A DNA stretch of 32,581 nt from an uncultured Oscillospiraceae bacterium (GTDB lineage Bacteria > Bacillota > Clostridia > Oscillospirales > Acutalibacteraceae), in NCBI GenBank assembly GCA_900539165.1, contig UQAZ01000019.1, forward strand, positions 1-32,581, in the 5' to 3' direction. The notes beneath the pieces were generated by a model. That model was not told the DNA's origin and did no database searches. It saw only the letters and a list, made by a program, of their open reading frames with translations. The position numbers were made by a program, and so were the translations under genes. Below, piece by piece: positions 15,831 through 23,159 of the stretch. Position 1 is the stretch's first letter. Each line of letters opens with the position of its first letter.

Positions 15831-16897
15831 TTTTCATTAATTATCTTGATGTTTTCGGCAATTCTGCTGTCACTATTGCTTTTACTGTATGCAAGATAAG
15901 CGTACTTTTGAGCAAGCAAATACTGCTCTGTGTTGTAATATGCAATACTCAATAGGTCATAGGGTGTGCTGTCCCAACAGTAGCCCTCGTTAATGTAGCT
16001 TATCGGCTTTGTTTTGATTTTTAACGCTTCGTTTATGCAGTATATGCACAAATACCAATCACTTTGCTCACTTGCAAAAATTGCGGTTTCTATATATGGC
16101 TCTCGTAAATGCGGTGCTTCGGCTATTGAACGCAAGTGCCATTTGTAAGCTTCTTCATTTCTGCCCAGAGCGTTATAACACTTTGCGATATATCTCATTG
16201 ATGCACACCTTTCATCTGCCCATAAAGCAGACTTTAGTTTTAAGTGTTGTTTCAGCGTTTTTATTGCTTTTTCATACTCTTTGTTAAATAAATACTCTCT
16301 GCCGAGATAATGCATGTTTCTGTCGTCCTCGGGGTCTTCTTTAACGGATAACTCAAGCAGCGGCAGGTATTGCGCTCTTGATTTAGTTGTGTCGGGATAA
16401 TGGCTGAGCGTAATTGAATCTATAATCACTGTACAGTCTTTTTTGTCACCGCTGTATTGCAACACCTCGTGAACAGGATGTATCCACTTAAAACCGTGCC
16501 TTAAATGTATTTTTTCTATATTGAAAGTTGTTTTTGGATTCCCGTTTTCATCAAAATTCCAAATGTAACGATACGAGCCTCTCGTAGCATTTTCGTTCCA
16601 TATGCTCTCAAGCTTGTCTCGCCAACCTTTAGAAAACACTTCATCTAAATCCGTACATACACAAATGTCGTAGTCCTCATCAACAAAATCCAATGACTCA
16701 TTTCTCGCGTCATCAAATCTCCACGGCTTTACATCAATTACTTTTACATTAACTCCTAAGGCTTTTAATTCACTTGCTGTGTTGTCCGTCGAGCCTGTGT
16801 CGCAAACGAATATTCCGTCCGCTTCTTTCATTGAATCGTACCATCTTTTTACGAATTTTTCTTCGTTCTTCGCTATTGCGTAAACTGCTATTTTCAT
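15806..16897 (-). CDS. Family 2 glycosyltransferase with TPR-like C-terminal half
   Basis: This 363-aa protein starts at the ATG at 16897 with AAAGG a short distance upstream; the reading frame is open further upstream without a better site. The N-terminal GT-A domain (about 1-200) has the nucleotide-binding DTGSTDNT (33-40) and a DxD-type metal site in CTDLDEVF (about 83-90), followed by HPVHEVLQYSGDK and LSHYPD. The C-terminal half (about 205-360) is helical and TPR-like, for example NMHYLGREYLFNKEYEKAI. No membrane segment or signal is visible, so it acts in the cytoplasm. It is the second gene of a minus-strand pair behind a collagen-like protein, and glycosylation of that protein is a plausible job, as BclA-type proteins are heavily glycosylated. 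The acceptor is inferred. Confidence 0.85.
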   Translation of the reverse strand: MKIAVYAIAKNEEKFVKRWYDSMKEADGIFVCDTGSTDNTASELKALGVNVKVIDVKPWRFDDARNESLDFVDEDYDICVCTDLDEVFSKGWRDKLESIWNENATRGSYRYIWNFDENGNPKTTFNIEKIHLRHGFKWIHPVHEVLQYSGDKKDCTVIIDSITLSHYPDTTKSRAQYLPLLELSVKEDPEDDRNMHYLGREYLFNKEYEKAIKTLKQHLKLKSALWADERCASMRYIAKCYNALGRNEEAYKWHLRSIAEAPHLREPYIETAIFASEQSDWYLCIYCINEALKIKTKPISYINEGYCWDSTPYDLLSIAYYNTEQYLLAQKYAYLAYSKSNSDSRIAENIKIINEKIKSLRKN

Positions 16898-16924
16898 ATA
16901 ACCAAGCCTTTCTGTGCTATGTAG

Positions 16925-16958
16925 CCTAACAGCATCTGTCATACAGAATACTGTTAGG
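16925..16958 (-). repeat. Long hairpin between the collagen-like gene and the glycosyltransferase gene
   Basis: CCTAACAG (16925-16932) pairs with CTGTTAGG (16951-16958). Inside, TCTGT (16935-16939) pairs with ACAGA (16943-16947) around a CAT loop. On the minus-strand transcript no T tract follows, so it is not a normal terminator. It lies just upstream of the glycosyltransferase ribosome binding site and could tune translation, RNA processing or partial read-through. Confidence 0.5.
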
Positions 16959-16976
16959 TTGCCGTAAATGTTTAAT

Positions 16977-17939
16977 TTATGACAGCTTTAGAATTGAAAG
17001 CGTTGATGCAGTCGGTGATTGACCTCCCGCACTCGGCTGAACAGTTACATTACCTGTTGCAGTCGTTGGGTTTATGATGCTCAATACGCTGTTCGGACTG
17101 ACAGTTCTTACTACGGCAGTTCCTGTTACATCTGTGTTTGCGCTGCCTGTACCGAAAGTTAAATCATCGGTTGTTGCTCCGTTTACATCAATCTGAAGCT
17201 GTGACGGCTCTGTTGTATTTACCTTGAAATTTACAAGATAAGTTCCGGGTTCTGCAATGTTAAAGGTGGAATCTGTAAGTCTTGTGATTCCGCCTGTTTG
17301 TGCATACGCGCTCGGAAATTCAATAGCGTTGCCTGCACCGATTGGATTTGCATTGTCGGTTGGCGCAACACCGTAATATGAGGCGTAGTCTGATATACCG
17401 CCTGCCGGACCTGTCGGACCCGTTGGACCAACAGCACCTGCAACACCAGGCTCACCCTGAATACCCTGAGGACCTGCCGGACCCGTTGGGCCGGTAGGAC
17501 CAACAGCACCTGCAACACCCGGTTCGCCCTGAATACCCTGAGGGCCTGCCGGACCCGTCGGACCGGTTGCGCCAACTGCACCTGCAACACCCGGTTCGCC
17601 CTGAATACCCTGAGGGCCTGCCGGACCCGTTGGGCCTGTTGCACCAACAGCACCTGCAACACCCGGTTCACCTTGAATACCCTGTGCGCCTGTCGGTCCT
17701 TGTCTTCCTGTCGGTCCCTGTAAGCCTTGGATTCCTTGTGGACCCGTCGGTCCTATTTCTCCCTGCAAGCCCTGCGGGCCTTGAAGACCTTGAGGACCTC
17801 TCGGACCCGTCGGACCTGTCGGTCCTTGTAAACACTGTGGTGGCTGCGGAGGTAATGGGGGAGGCGGACATGGACAAGGAACAATCGGATGACACGAATT
17901 GTGACAAATGCATTCGGGGGTTTGCTTGTAAATCGTCAT
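16977..17939 (-). CDS. Collagen-like surface protein with BclA-type C-terminal domain
   Basis: This 320-aa protein has three parts. The N terminus (1-38) is rich in Cys and Pro (PCPCPPPPLPPQPPQC). A Gly-X-Y collagen-like stretch covers about 39-181 with many GPTGP and GEPG triplets. The C-terminal domain (about 181-320) resembles the BclA/TNF-like jelly-roll trimerisation head, with SYYGVAPTDNANPI near the start and STLSILKLS at the end. Start: the ATG at 17939 lies seven bases after GAAAGGAG; an in-frame ATG at 17945 sits too close to the RBS. Such proteins form trimeric filaments on exosporium or cell surfaces. There is no classical signal peptide, as is also true of several exosporium proteins. 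Whether this organism sporulates cannot be told here. Confidence 0.88.
   Translation of the reverse strand: MTIYKQTPECICHNSCHPIVPCPCPPPPLPPQPPQCLQGPTGPTGPRGPQGLQGPQGLQGEIGPTGPQGIQGLQGPTGRQGPTGAQGIQGEPGVAGAVGATGPTGPAGPQGIQGEPGVAGAVGATGPTGPAGPQGIQGEPGVAGAVGPTGPTGPAGPQGIQGEPGVAGAVGPTGPTGPAGGISDYASYYGVAPTDNANPIGAGNAIEFPSAYAQTGGITRLTDSTFNIAEPGTYLVNFKVNTTEPSQLQIDVNGATTDDLTFGTGSANTDVTGTAVVRTVSPNSVLSIINPTTATGNVTVQPSAGGQSPTASTLSILKLS
17400..17681 (-). repeat. About four tandem 72-bp repeats in the collagen-like gene
   Basis: Residues 87-180 consist of nearly identical 24-residue units, each beginning GIQGEPGVAG and ending TGPAGPQ, at 87-110, 111-134, 135-158 and 159-180. Copies differ by an Ala/Pro exchange and by synonymous changes. 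The block is suited to slipped-strand length variation and is GC-richer than the surroundings. Confidence 0.85.
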
Positions 17940-17958
17940 AATCATTCTCCTTTCATTG

Positions 17959-17976
17959 GTACGCCTATCTGCGTAC
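17959..17976. repeat. Perfect dyad in the leader of the collagen-like gene
   Basis: GTACGC (17959-17964) and GCGTAC (17971-17976) flank a six-base centre, about five bases upstream of the RBS of the minus-strand gene. It could be an operator or a leader hairpin. No convincing promoter was found for this gene. Confidence 0.4.
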
Positions 17977-18058
17977 ATTACATATTATGACAAAATTTAT
18001 GCTTTGCCACAGTTGCATTTTTTTAAGAAAAAATTTTCAAAAAAAATTGAAAATATTT

Positions 18059-18088
18059 CTTGACTTTTCTTGACCTTTGTGATATAAC
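18059..18088 (+). promoter_or_regulatory. ctsR operon promoter overlapped by a CtsR box
   Basis: The -35 TTGACT (18060-18065), a 17-bp spacer and the -10 TATAAC (18083-18088) form a good sigma-A promoter. On the minus strand 18059-18075 reads GGTCAAG-AAA-AGTCAAG, which matches the CtsR consensus of two RGTCAAA heptads separated by NAN except for the last base of each heptad. CtsR bound here would cover the -35 box and block transcription. Confidence 0.8.
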
Positions 18089-18097
18089 ATAATCAAA

Positions 18098-18114
18098 AGA
18101 CAAAGAAAGTCAAA
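18098..18114 (+). promoter_or_regulatory. Second CtsR box, downstream of the -10 box
   Basis: AGACAAA-GAA-AGTCAAA on the plus strand matches the CtsR heptad pair with one mismatch. It lies just after the predicted transcription start, so two CtsR dimers could bracket the promoter. Confidence 0.7.
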
Positions 18115-18154
18115 GTCAGAGAGCCTTAAACAGATTGAAAGAAGATGATTAAGT

Positions 18155-18604
18155 TTGAAGATTAGTGATATGATTGCTGATATGATTCTTGATATGTTTG
18201 ACGATAACACATCAAGCGTTCAAATTCAGCGAAATGATTTAGCAAACAGAATCGGCTGTGTTCCGAGCCAAATTAATTATGTAATAACATCCAGATTTAC
18301 ACCTGAAGCAGGGTATAGGATTGAAAGTCGTAGGGGCGGCGGTGGATATATATTGATAACAAGAGCCGACAACAGCGACAATGCGATTATGTCCCTGATT
18401 AATGCAATAGGCGATTCTCTTGATGAGAGGAGTGCTAAAGCAAATCTTATTAATTGTAATTACCAAAAGCTTTTAAGCGATAGGGCTGCAAATATGATGA
18501 TTTCTGCCATAGCAGACAGTAATTATAAAGGCATATCAAAGGAAGCGGCCAATGTAATCAGAGCAAGACAGCTAAAGCAAATGCTTTTAGCATATATTGA
18601 TTAG
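18155..18604 (+). CDS. ctsR: CtsR, heat-shock repressor of the clp regulon
   Basis: This 149-aa repressor controls clp genes and its own operon. The N-terminal winged helix contains the highly conserved GCVPSQINYVITSRFTPEAGY (about 33-53), and the wing is RRGGGGYI (about 58-65). The start is a TTG at 18155, giving MKISDMIADMILD, which aligns with the usual ISDxI opening; the next ATG at 18170 would cut into the first helix and the upstream ATG at 18145 is blocked by a stop. In Bacillus, CtsR is thermolabile and released on heat or oxidative stress with the help of McsA/McsB. First gene of ctsR-mcsA-mcsB-clpC. Confidence 0.96.
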   Translation: MKISDMIADMILDMFDDNTSSVQIQRNDLANRIGCVPSQINYVITSRFTPEAGYRIESRRGGGGYILITRADNSDNAIMSLINAIGDSLDERSAKANLINCNYQKLLSDRAANMMISAIADSNYKGISKEAANVIRARQLKQMLLAYID

Positions 18605-18615
18605 GAGGGATATTT

Positions 18616-19131
18616 ATGAAATGCACACATTGTAATAAAAATGAAGCAAATACGCATATCAGAAGAGTTATAAACGGTCACAGCGAGGAAATGTATCTTT
18701 GTGAGGATTGCGCAAGAGAACTTGGCGTAATGAACGATTTTGATTTTGAACCGTTTAACATTGAAGGCTTCTTCGGAAATCTTTTAGGTGCAGGCTCAAG
18801 AGCGTTTAATGCACTTGTCGGTGTTGACAGATGTGCCTCTTGCGGAACATCTATGAATGATATTGTCAATAGCGGTTTGGTAGGCTGTGCCGACTGTTAC
18901 GACCGCTTTGACGATAAGCTGACATCGGGTATTGAAAAAATACACGGCAAGGCAAAGCATATCGGAAAGAATGTTACCTATACGACCACAACTAATTCTT
19001 CAAATGACAGCAATGAAGCCTCCGAGCTTGAAACTCTGAAAAATGAACTTAAAAATGCCGTCAAGGAGCAAAGATTTGAGGATGCGGCGGTTATCAGAGA
19101 TAAGATTAAGGAACTTAACAAGGAGGATTGA
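18616..19131 (+). CDS. mcsA: McsA, zinc-binding activator of McsB
   Basis: This 171-aa protein has four CxxC pairs: Cys3/6, Cys29/32, Cys73/76 and Cys91/94. They form the two zinc-binding modules that activate McsB and act as a redox or metal sensor. The C terminus (about 134-168) is a UVR-type coiled-coil motif, AVKEQRFEDAAVIRDKIKEL, also found in ClpC. An AGGAGGG ribosome binding site precedes the ATG. It lies 11 bases after ctsR and its stop overlaps or abuts the mcsB start. The family is well conserved and all eight cysteines are intact. Confidence 0.95.
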   Translation: MKCTHCNKNEANTHIRRVINGHSEEMYLCEDCARELGVMNDFDFEPFNIEGFFGNLLGAGSRAFNALVGVDRCASCGTSMNDIVNSGLVGCADCYDRFDDKLTSGIEKIHGKAKHIGKNVTYTTTTNSSNDSNEASELETLKNELKNAVKEQRFEDAAVIRDKIKELNKED

Positions 19132-19133
19132 TG

Positions 19134-20135
19134 ATGGATAAGTGGTATGAAGGAAAAACGAGTAACAGCGATGTTGTAATGTATTCAACCGTTCGCCTTA
19201 TGAGAAATTTGGCTGACACGGTTTTCCCAAGCAGGATGAATGATGAGCAGTACAGAAGCGTTGCAAAAAGAGCGTTCGCCTGTATAAAGAATTCACCCCT
19301 TGCAAAAGAATTTGATATGCTCAATCTTAATGAACTGAGTAAAGCTAAGGCATTGTCTTATGCAGATAAAAGGCTTGTTGATGAAGATTTTGTTCGCTCG
19401 CAAAGTCCGTCATATATGCTGCTTTCACAGAATGAGGATGTTTCCGTTATGCTTTCTAATGAGGACCATATCGAAATTACGGCGTATTCGTGCGGTGATG
19501 ATTTATCACAGGCTTATAATAAAGCAAATGATATTGACGATATTTTTATCAGCGGATTAAAAATTGCTTTTAGTGAAAAATACGGCTTTTTAACAGCTTC
19601 ACCCGTTAATCTCGGTACAGGAATGAGAGCTTCCTTTTTGTTGCATCTTCCTGCACTTGCACAGGGTAAGTTGATTAATAAGCTCTCGGGAATGGTTGCA
19701 AAGCTCGGCTTTTCACTTCGTCCTATGTATGACGGCGCACTCGGCGACATATATGTGTTGACTAATCAGGTAACGCTCGGTATAACCGAAAAAGCGTCTT
19801 TTGATAACGCAACTGCCGTTTGCAGTCAGGTAGTCGCTCAGGAGCGCAGAGCAAGAGAAGTGCTGATGCAAAGCAACGATTTTGAGGATAAAATTTACAG
19901 AACACTGGGCATACTAAAGCTTGCAAGAAGATTGAACGTAGATGAATTTCTAAACAGTATATCGCTCGTAAGACTTGGCATCGCTATGGGATATTTCGAT
20001 TACTCGTATTCACTTATCGGAGAGATGATTCATAATCTGTTTGACGCAACACTTGTAGATTCGTCAAAATCAGATTTATCAAAGGAAATGTGCGAATCAC
20101 TTCGTGCGCAAATTGTTAGAGAAAAATTGGGATAA
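19134..20135 (+). CDS. mcsB: McsB-family protein-arginine kinase homologue, apparently degenerate
   Basis: By position and overall similarity this 333-aa protein is McsB, the guanido-kinase fold enzyme that phosphorylates arginines to mark proteins for ClpC. Family blocks are clear: NEDVSVMLSNEDHI (100-113), NLGTGMRASFLLHLPAL (159-175), LTNQVTLG (209-216), QERRAREVLMQ and VRLGIAMGY. Compared with Bacillus subtilis McsB as I recall it, key sites differ. SSRIRLARN is YSTVRLMRN (Arg to Thr19). EDHIRI is EDHIEI (Arg to Glu114). TSCPTN is TASPVN (catalytic-site Cys to Ser156). The GEGSEAVG loop is cut to DGALG (200-204), and the C-terminal RDxxRA phosphoarginine-binding motif is absent. Arg21, Arg24, Glu110 and Arg165 remain. 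It may be a pseudokinase or have changed activity. AGGAGG (19121-19126) fits an ATG at 19134 or 19131. Confidence 0.88.
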   Translation: MDKWYEGKTSNSDVVMYSTVRLMRNLADTVFPSRMNDEQYRSVAKRAFACIKNSPLAKEFDMLNLNELSKAKALSYADKRLVDEDFVRSQSPSYMLLSQNEDVSVMLSNEDHIEITAYSCGDDLSQAYNKANDIDDIFISGLKIAFSEKYGFLTASPVNLGTGMRASFLLHLPALAQGKLINKLSGMVAKLGFSLRPMYDGALGDIYVLTNQVTLGITEKASFDNATAVCSQVVAQERRAREVLMQSNDFEDKIYRTLGILKLARRLNVDEFLNSISLVRLGIAMGYFDYSYSLIGEMIHNLFDATLVDSSKSDLSKEMCESLRAQIVREKLG

Positions 20136-20177
20136 GGGATAGAATTTAATATCACCTTATTCTAAGGAGGTATTATT

Positions 20178-22604
20178 ATGTATCGTTTTAATATGTTTAC
20201 CACAAAGGCTAATGAGGCATTGAATTATGCGATTAAATTAGCAGAGGGCTACGGTCATAATTATGTCGGTACCGAGCATATCTTGCTCGGTATTCTCAAA
20301 GAGGGAAGCGTTGATAACGCTTTGGACAGCGAGGGCGTAACCTATGATAAAATTGACGAGCTGATTAAAAATGAAATCGGTGTTGGTAATCCTACAAGGC
20401 TGTCACCCGATGATTTTACCCCAAGAGCAAAAAGAATTATTGAGCTGTCTTTTCAGATTGCCCGTGCAATGAGACATTCTTATGTAGGATGTGAGCATTT
20501 GCTGATTGCTTTGCTCAAGGAGGACGACAGCTATGCAGTTAAATTTGTGTCTGACTGTGGTACGAGCGCCGCTTCCGTACTTGATAATCTTTTGAATGAG
20601 ATTAGTTCAAACGACGGCAATGTAGAATACCAATCACCGGGCGCAAAGAAAAAGGGTAAGAGTAAAACTCCGACCCTTGATGAATTCGGCAAGGATTTAA
20701 CCGAGCTTGCAAAACAGGGTAAAATCGACCCTGTTATCGGCAGAGAAAAGGAAATTCGTCGAGTTGTTCAAATTCTTTCAAGACGCAGTAAAAACAACCC
20801 TTGCCTTATCGGTGAGCCGGGCGTCGGTAAAACCGCTATCGCAGAGGGATTGGCTTTGAAAATTGTTGAGGGCGAAGTCCCGGAAATTCTAAACGGAAAG
20901 CATATTTATTCGCTTGATTTAACCTCAATGGTGGCAGGTACAAAGTACAGAGGCGACTTTGAGGAAAGAATTAAAAAGGCAATGGATGAGGTTAAAACTT
21001 CTAAAGATGTAATCTTGTTTATTGATGAAATTCATAATATTATGGGCGCAGGTGCTGCCGAAGGTGCTGTTGATGCCGCTAATATCTTAAAGCCGTCGTT
21101 GGCAAGAGGTGAAATTCAGGTTATCGGTGCTACCACTATAAGCGAGTATCGTAAATATGTCGAGAAGGATGCAGCACTTGAAAGAAGATTTCAACCTGTA
21201 ACCGTCGGTGAGCCGACCGAGGAGGAAACTGTCGAAATTCTTAAAGGACTTCGTGATAAGTACGAGGCACACCATAAGGTAAGAATTACCGATGAGGCTA
21301 TCAATGCCGCTGTTAAGCTCTCATCAAGATATATTAACGACAGGTATTTGCCTGATAAGGCTATTGACCTTATTGATGAGGCTGCCTCTGTTGTAAGACT
21401 TAATTCAAATACATTACCTCAAAATCTTCGTGATATGGAAGAAGAAATTAAGAGGCTCAAGGGCGAAAAGCAATCCGCTATTTCGTCTCAGGATTACGAG
21501 CAGGCGGCAAAGCTCAGAGATAAGGAAAAACAGCTTTCAGACCTGTTAAAGGACGAAAAGAGCAAGTGGCAGAATTCTTCAAACCGTGATGTCAAGGCAG
21601 TCGGTGAGGACGAAGTCGCTCAGGTTGTCTCATCGTGGACAGGTGTTCCCGTAAGTCAGTTGACAAAAGAGGAAAGTGAAAAGCTTCTTAATATGGAGAA
21701 GATTTTACACGAGAGAATTGTCGGTCAGGATAAGGCTGTGTCGTCTATCGCAAGAGCTATCAGACGAGGCAGGGTAGGTCTTAAAAATCCAAACAGACCT
21801 ATCGGCTCATTCATATTCCTTGGACCTACCGGTGTAGGTAAAACCGAGCTTTGTAAGGCTTTGGCTGAAGCTATGTTCGGCGACGAAAACGCTATCATAA
21901 AGCTTGATATGTCAGAGTATATGGAAAAGCATACGGTTTCTAAGCTTATCGGCTCACCTCCGGGATATGTTGGATTTGATGAGGGCGGACAGCTTACCGA
22001 GAAAATTCGCCGTAAGCCATACAGCGTTGTTCTCTTTGATGAAATTGAAAAGGCTCATCCCGATGTGTTTAATATGCTGTTGCAGATTCTTGAGGACGGC
22101 GTTTTGACAGACTCTCAAGGCAGAAAGGTTTCGTTTAAGAATGCCATTATCATTATGACATCGAATGTCGGTGCGGCTAAAATCACTAACGAATCTCAGT
22201 TGCTCGGCTTTGGCAAGGAGTCAAAGGAAAATCAGAGTATTGAAGATTTGGTAATGCCTGACCTTAAAAAGACATTTAAGCCTGAATTCCTTAACAGACT
22301 TGATGAGATTATAGTATTTAATCAGCTTAGTGAGGATGATATTTTTGAGATTGCAAAGCGTATGCTTAAATCATTGCAAAAGAGAAGCAAGGAGCTTGAT
22401 ATAGACCTTGAATTTTCCGACACGGCAATTAAAGAAATATCTAAAGAGGGCTTTGATAAGGTTTATGGTGCAAGACCGCTAAGACGAGCAATTCAATCAA
22501 AGATTGAAGATAAGCTCAGCGAGTTGATTCTTGACGGAACAATTAAGCCTGATACTAAATGCGTTGTCGATTTTAAGGATAACGAATTTGTATTCAATTC
22601 ATAA
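20178..22604 (+). CDS. clpC: ClpC, AAA+ unfoldase of the ClpCP protease
   Basis: This 808-aa Hsp100 ATPase unfolds substrates for ClpP. The N domain (1-140) has the two ClpN repeats, both keeping the glutamates that bind phosphoarginine in B. subtilis (Glu33 in GTEHILLG, Glu106 in GCEHLL). AAA1 has Walker A GEPGVGKT (212-219), Walker B ILFIDE (279-284) and arginine fingers near 336-337. The middle coiled-coil/UVR domain lies at about 412-462. AAA2 has GPTGVGKT (549-556), VVLFDE, and the ClpP-binding loop LGF at 676-678. AAGGAGG (20164-20170) sets the start. It lies 42 bases after mcsB, and no separate promoter is evident. Confidence 0.97.
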   Translation: MYRFNMFTTKANEALNYAIKLAEGYGHNYVGTEHILLGILKEGSVDNALDSEGVTYDKIDELIKNEIGVGNPTRLSPDDFTPRAKRIIELSFQIARAMRHSYVGCEHLLIALLKEDDSYAVKFVSDCGTSAASVLDNLLNEISSNDGNVEYQSPGAKKKGKSKTPTLDEFGKDLTELAKQGKIDPVIGREKEIRRVVQILSRRSKNNPCLIGEPGVGKTAIAEGLALKIVEGEVPEILNGKHIYSLDLTSMVAGTKYRGDFEERIKKAMDEVKTSKDVILFIDEIHNIMGAGAAEGAVDAANILKPSLARGEIQVIGATTISEYRKYVEKDAALERRFQPVTVGEPTEEETVEILKGLRDKYEAHHKVRITDEAINAAVKLSSRYINDRYLPDKAIDLIDEAASVVRLNSNTLPQNLRDMEEEIKRLKGEKQSAISSQDYEQAAKLRDKEKQLSDLLKDEKSKWQNSSNRDVKAVGEDEVAQVVSSWTGVPVSQLTKEESEKLLNMEKILHERIVGQDKAVSSIARAIRRGRVGLKNPNRPIGSFIFLGPTGVGKTELCKALAEAMFGDENAIIKLDMSEYMEKHTVSKLIGSPPGYVGFDEGGQLTEKIRRKPYSVVLFDEIEKAHPDVFNMLLQILEDGVLTDSQGRKVSFKNAIIIMTSNVGAAKITNESQLLGFGKESKENQSIEDLVMPDLKKTFKPEFLNRLDEIIVFNQLSEDDIFEIAKRMLKSLQKRSKELDIDLEFSDTAIKEISKEGFDKVYGARPLRRAIQSKIEDKLSELILDGTIKPDTKCVVDFKDNEFVFNS

Positions 22605-22611
22605 ATTATTT

Positions 22612-22649
22612 GAGCGTGCATATTGGTAAAATGTGTACGCTCTTTTTTA
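22612..22649 (+). terminator. Rho-independent terminator of the ctsR-clpC operon
   Basis: A 9-bp stem (22612-22620 with 22634-22642, one G-T pair) with a 13-base loop is followed by a run of T. Confidence 0.82.
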
Positions 22650-22657
22650 TTATTTGC

Positions 22658-22686
22658 TTGAAAACCTACTGAAATGGTGGTATTAT
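22658..22686 (+). promoter_or_regulatory. Promoter of the Rrf2 regulator with an operator-like dyad in the spacer
   Basis: The -35 TTGAAA (22658-22663), a 17-bp spacer and the -10 TATTAT (22681-22686) form the promoter. Within 22661-22684 an imperfect inverted repeat has arms with ACC (22664-22666) and C22669 on one side, and G22676 and GGT (22679-22681) on the other, plus outer AA/TT. The geometry resembles Rrf2-family sites and suggests autoregulation. Confidence 0.6.
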
Positions 22687-22710
22687 ATCCTTAAAGAACG
22701 GAGGAACGTT

Positions 22711-23148
22711 ATGAAAATTTCTACAAAGGGAAGATATGCTCTCAGAATGATGGTCGATTTGGCAGAAAATCAAGGTGACGGTTATGTGTCTCTAAAGGAT
22801 ATTGCTGCCAGACAGGAAATATCAAAAAAGTATTTGGAGCAGATAGTTGCCGTGCTTAATAAGCCGGGAATGCTCAGAACGAACAGAGGCTATCAGGGCG
22901 GTTATCGACTTGCGAAAAATCCAAATGAGTATACTGTAGGCGATATACTCAGGCTGACCGAGGGCGGCTTAGCGCCGGTGGCTTGCTTAGAGACTATGCC
23001 TATGCAGTGCGACAGAGCAGATTGCTGTGCCACTCTGCCTGTTTGGAAAGGTTTGTTTAAGGTTGTCAATCAATATCTTGACAGCGTTACGCTTCAGGAT
23101 GTTGTGGATAATGATGTAAACGCACAAAACTTTGACTATGTTATATAG
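22711..23148 (+). CDS. Rrf2/IscR-type transcriptional regulator
   Basis: This 145-aa regulator has the family-typical opening MKISTKGRYALRMMVDLA and a winged helix with ISKKYLEQIVAVLNKPGML and RGYQGGYRLAK (about 38-69). Four cysteines follow (Cys92, Cys100, Cys105, Cys106). At least three have IscR-like spacing and could hold an Fe-S cluster, making it a cluster or redox sensor rather than the cysteine-free CymR type. GGAGG at 22700-22704 supports the ATG at 22711; a 26-residue upstream extension of the frame would read through the promoter and is rejected. Unlike classical iscR it is not followed by iscS or iscU but by a DUF2804 gene 11 bases downstream. Confidence 0.92.
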   Translation: MKISTKGRYALRMMVDLAENQGDGYVSLKDIAARQEISKKYLEQIVAVLNKPGMLRTNRGYQGGYRLAKNPNEYTVGDILRLTEGGLAPVACLETMPMQCDRADCCATLPVWKGLFKVVNQYLDSVTLQDVVDNDVNAQNFDYVI

Positions 23149-23159
23149 GGGTAAATATT

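Noticed and set aside
16925..16958. Intrinsic terminator after the collagen-like gene
   Set aside because: The hairpin is strong but no T tract follows on the minus-strand transcript. It is reported as an unexplained hairpin instead.
17400..17681. CRISPR-like regular repeats
   Set aside because: The 72-bp units are contiguous with no unique spacers and encode Gly-X-Y triplets in frame. They are coding tandem repeats.
17231..17941. Other long open frames, on both strands, across the collagen-like gene
   Set aside because: They are by-products of the regular glycine-proline repeat DNA, have low-complexity translations and no ribosome binding sites, and fully overlap a protein with recognisable collagen-like and BclA-type parts.
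17940..18060. Sporulation sigma factor promoter (sigma K or G) for the collagen-like gene
   Set aside because: CATAATA on the minus strand (about 17983-17989) resembles a -10 element, but no matching -35 element lies at the required distance, so no claim is made.
22633..22710. 26-residue N-terminal extension of the Rrf2 regulator
   Set aside because: It would start inside the clpC terminator and translate through the regulator's own promoter. The ATG at 22711 has GGAGG and the family-typical MKISTKGRYA start.
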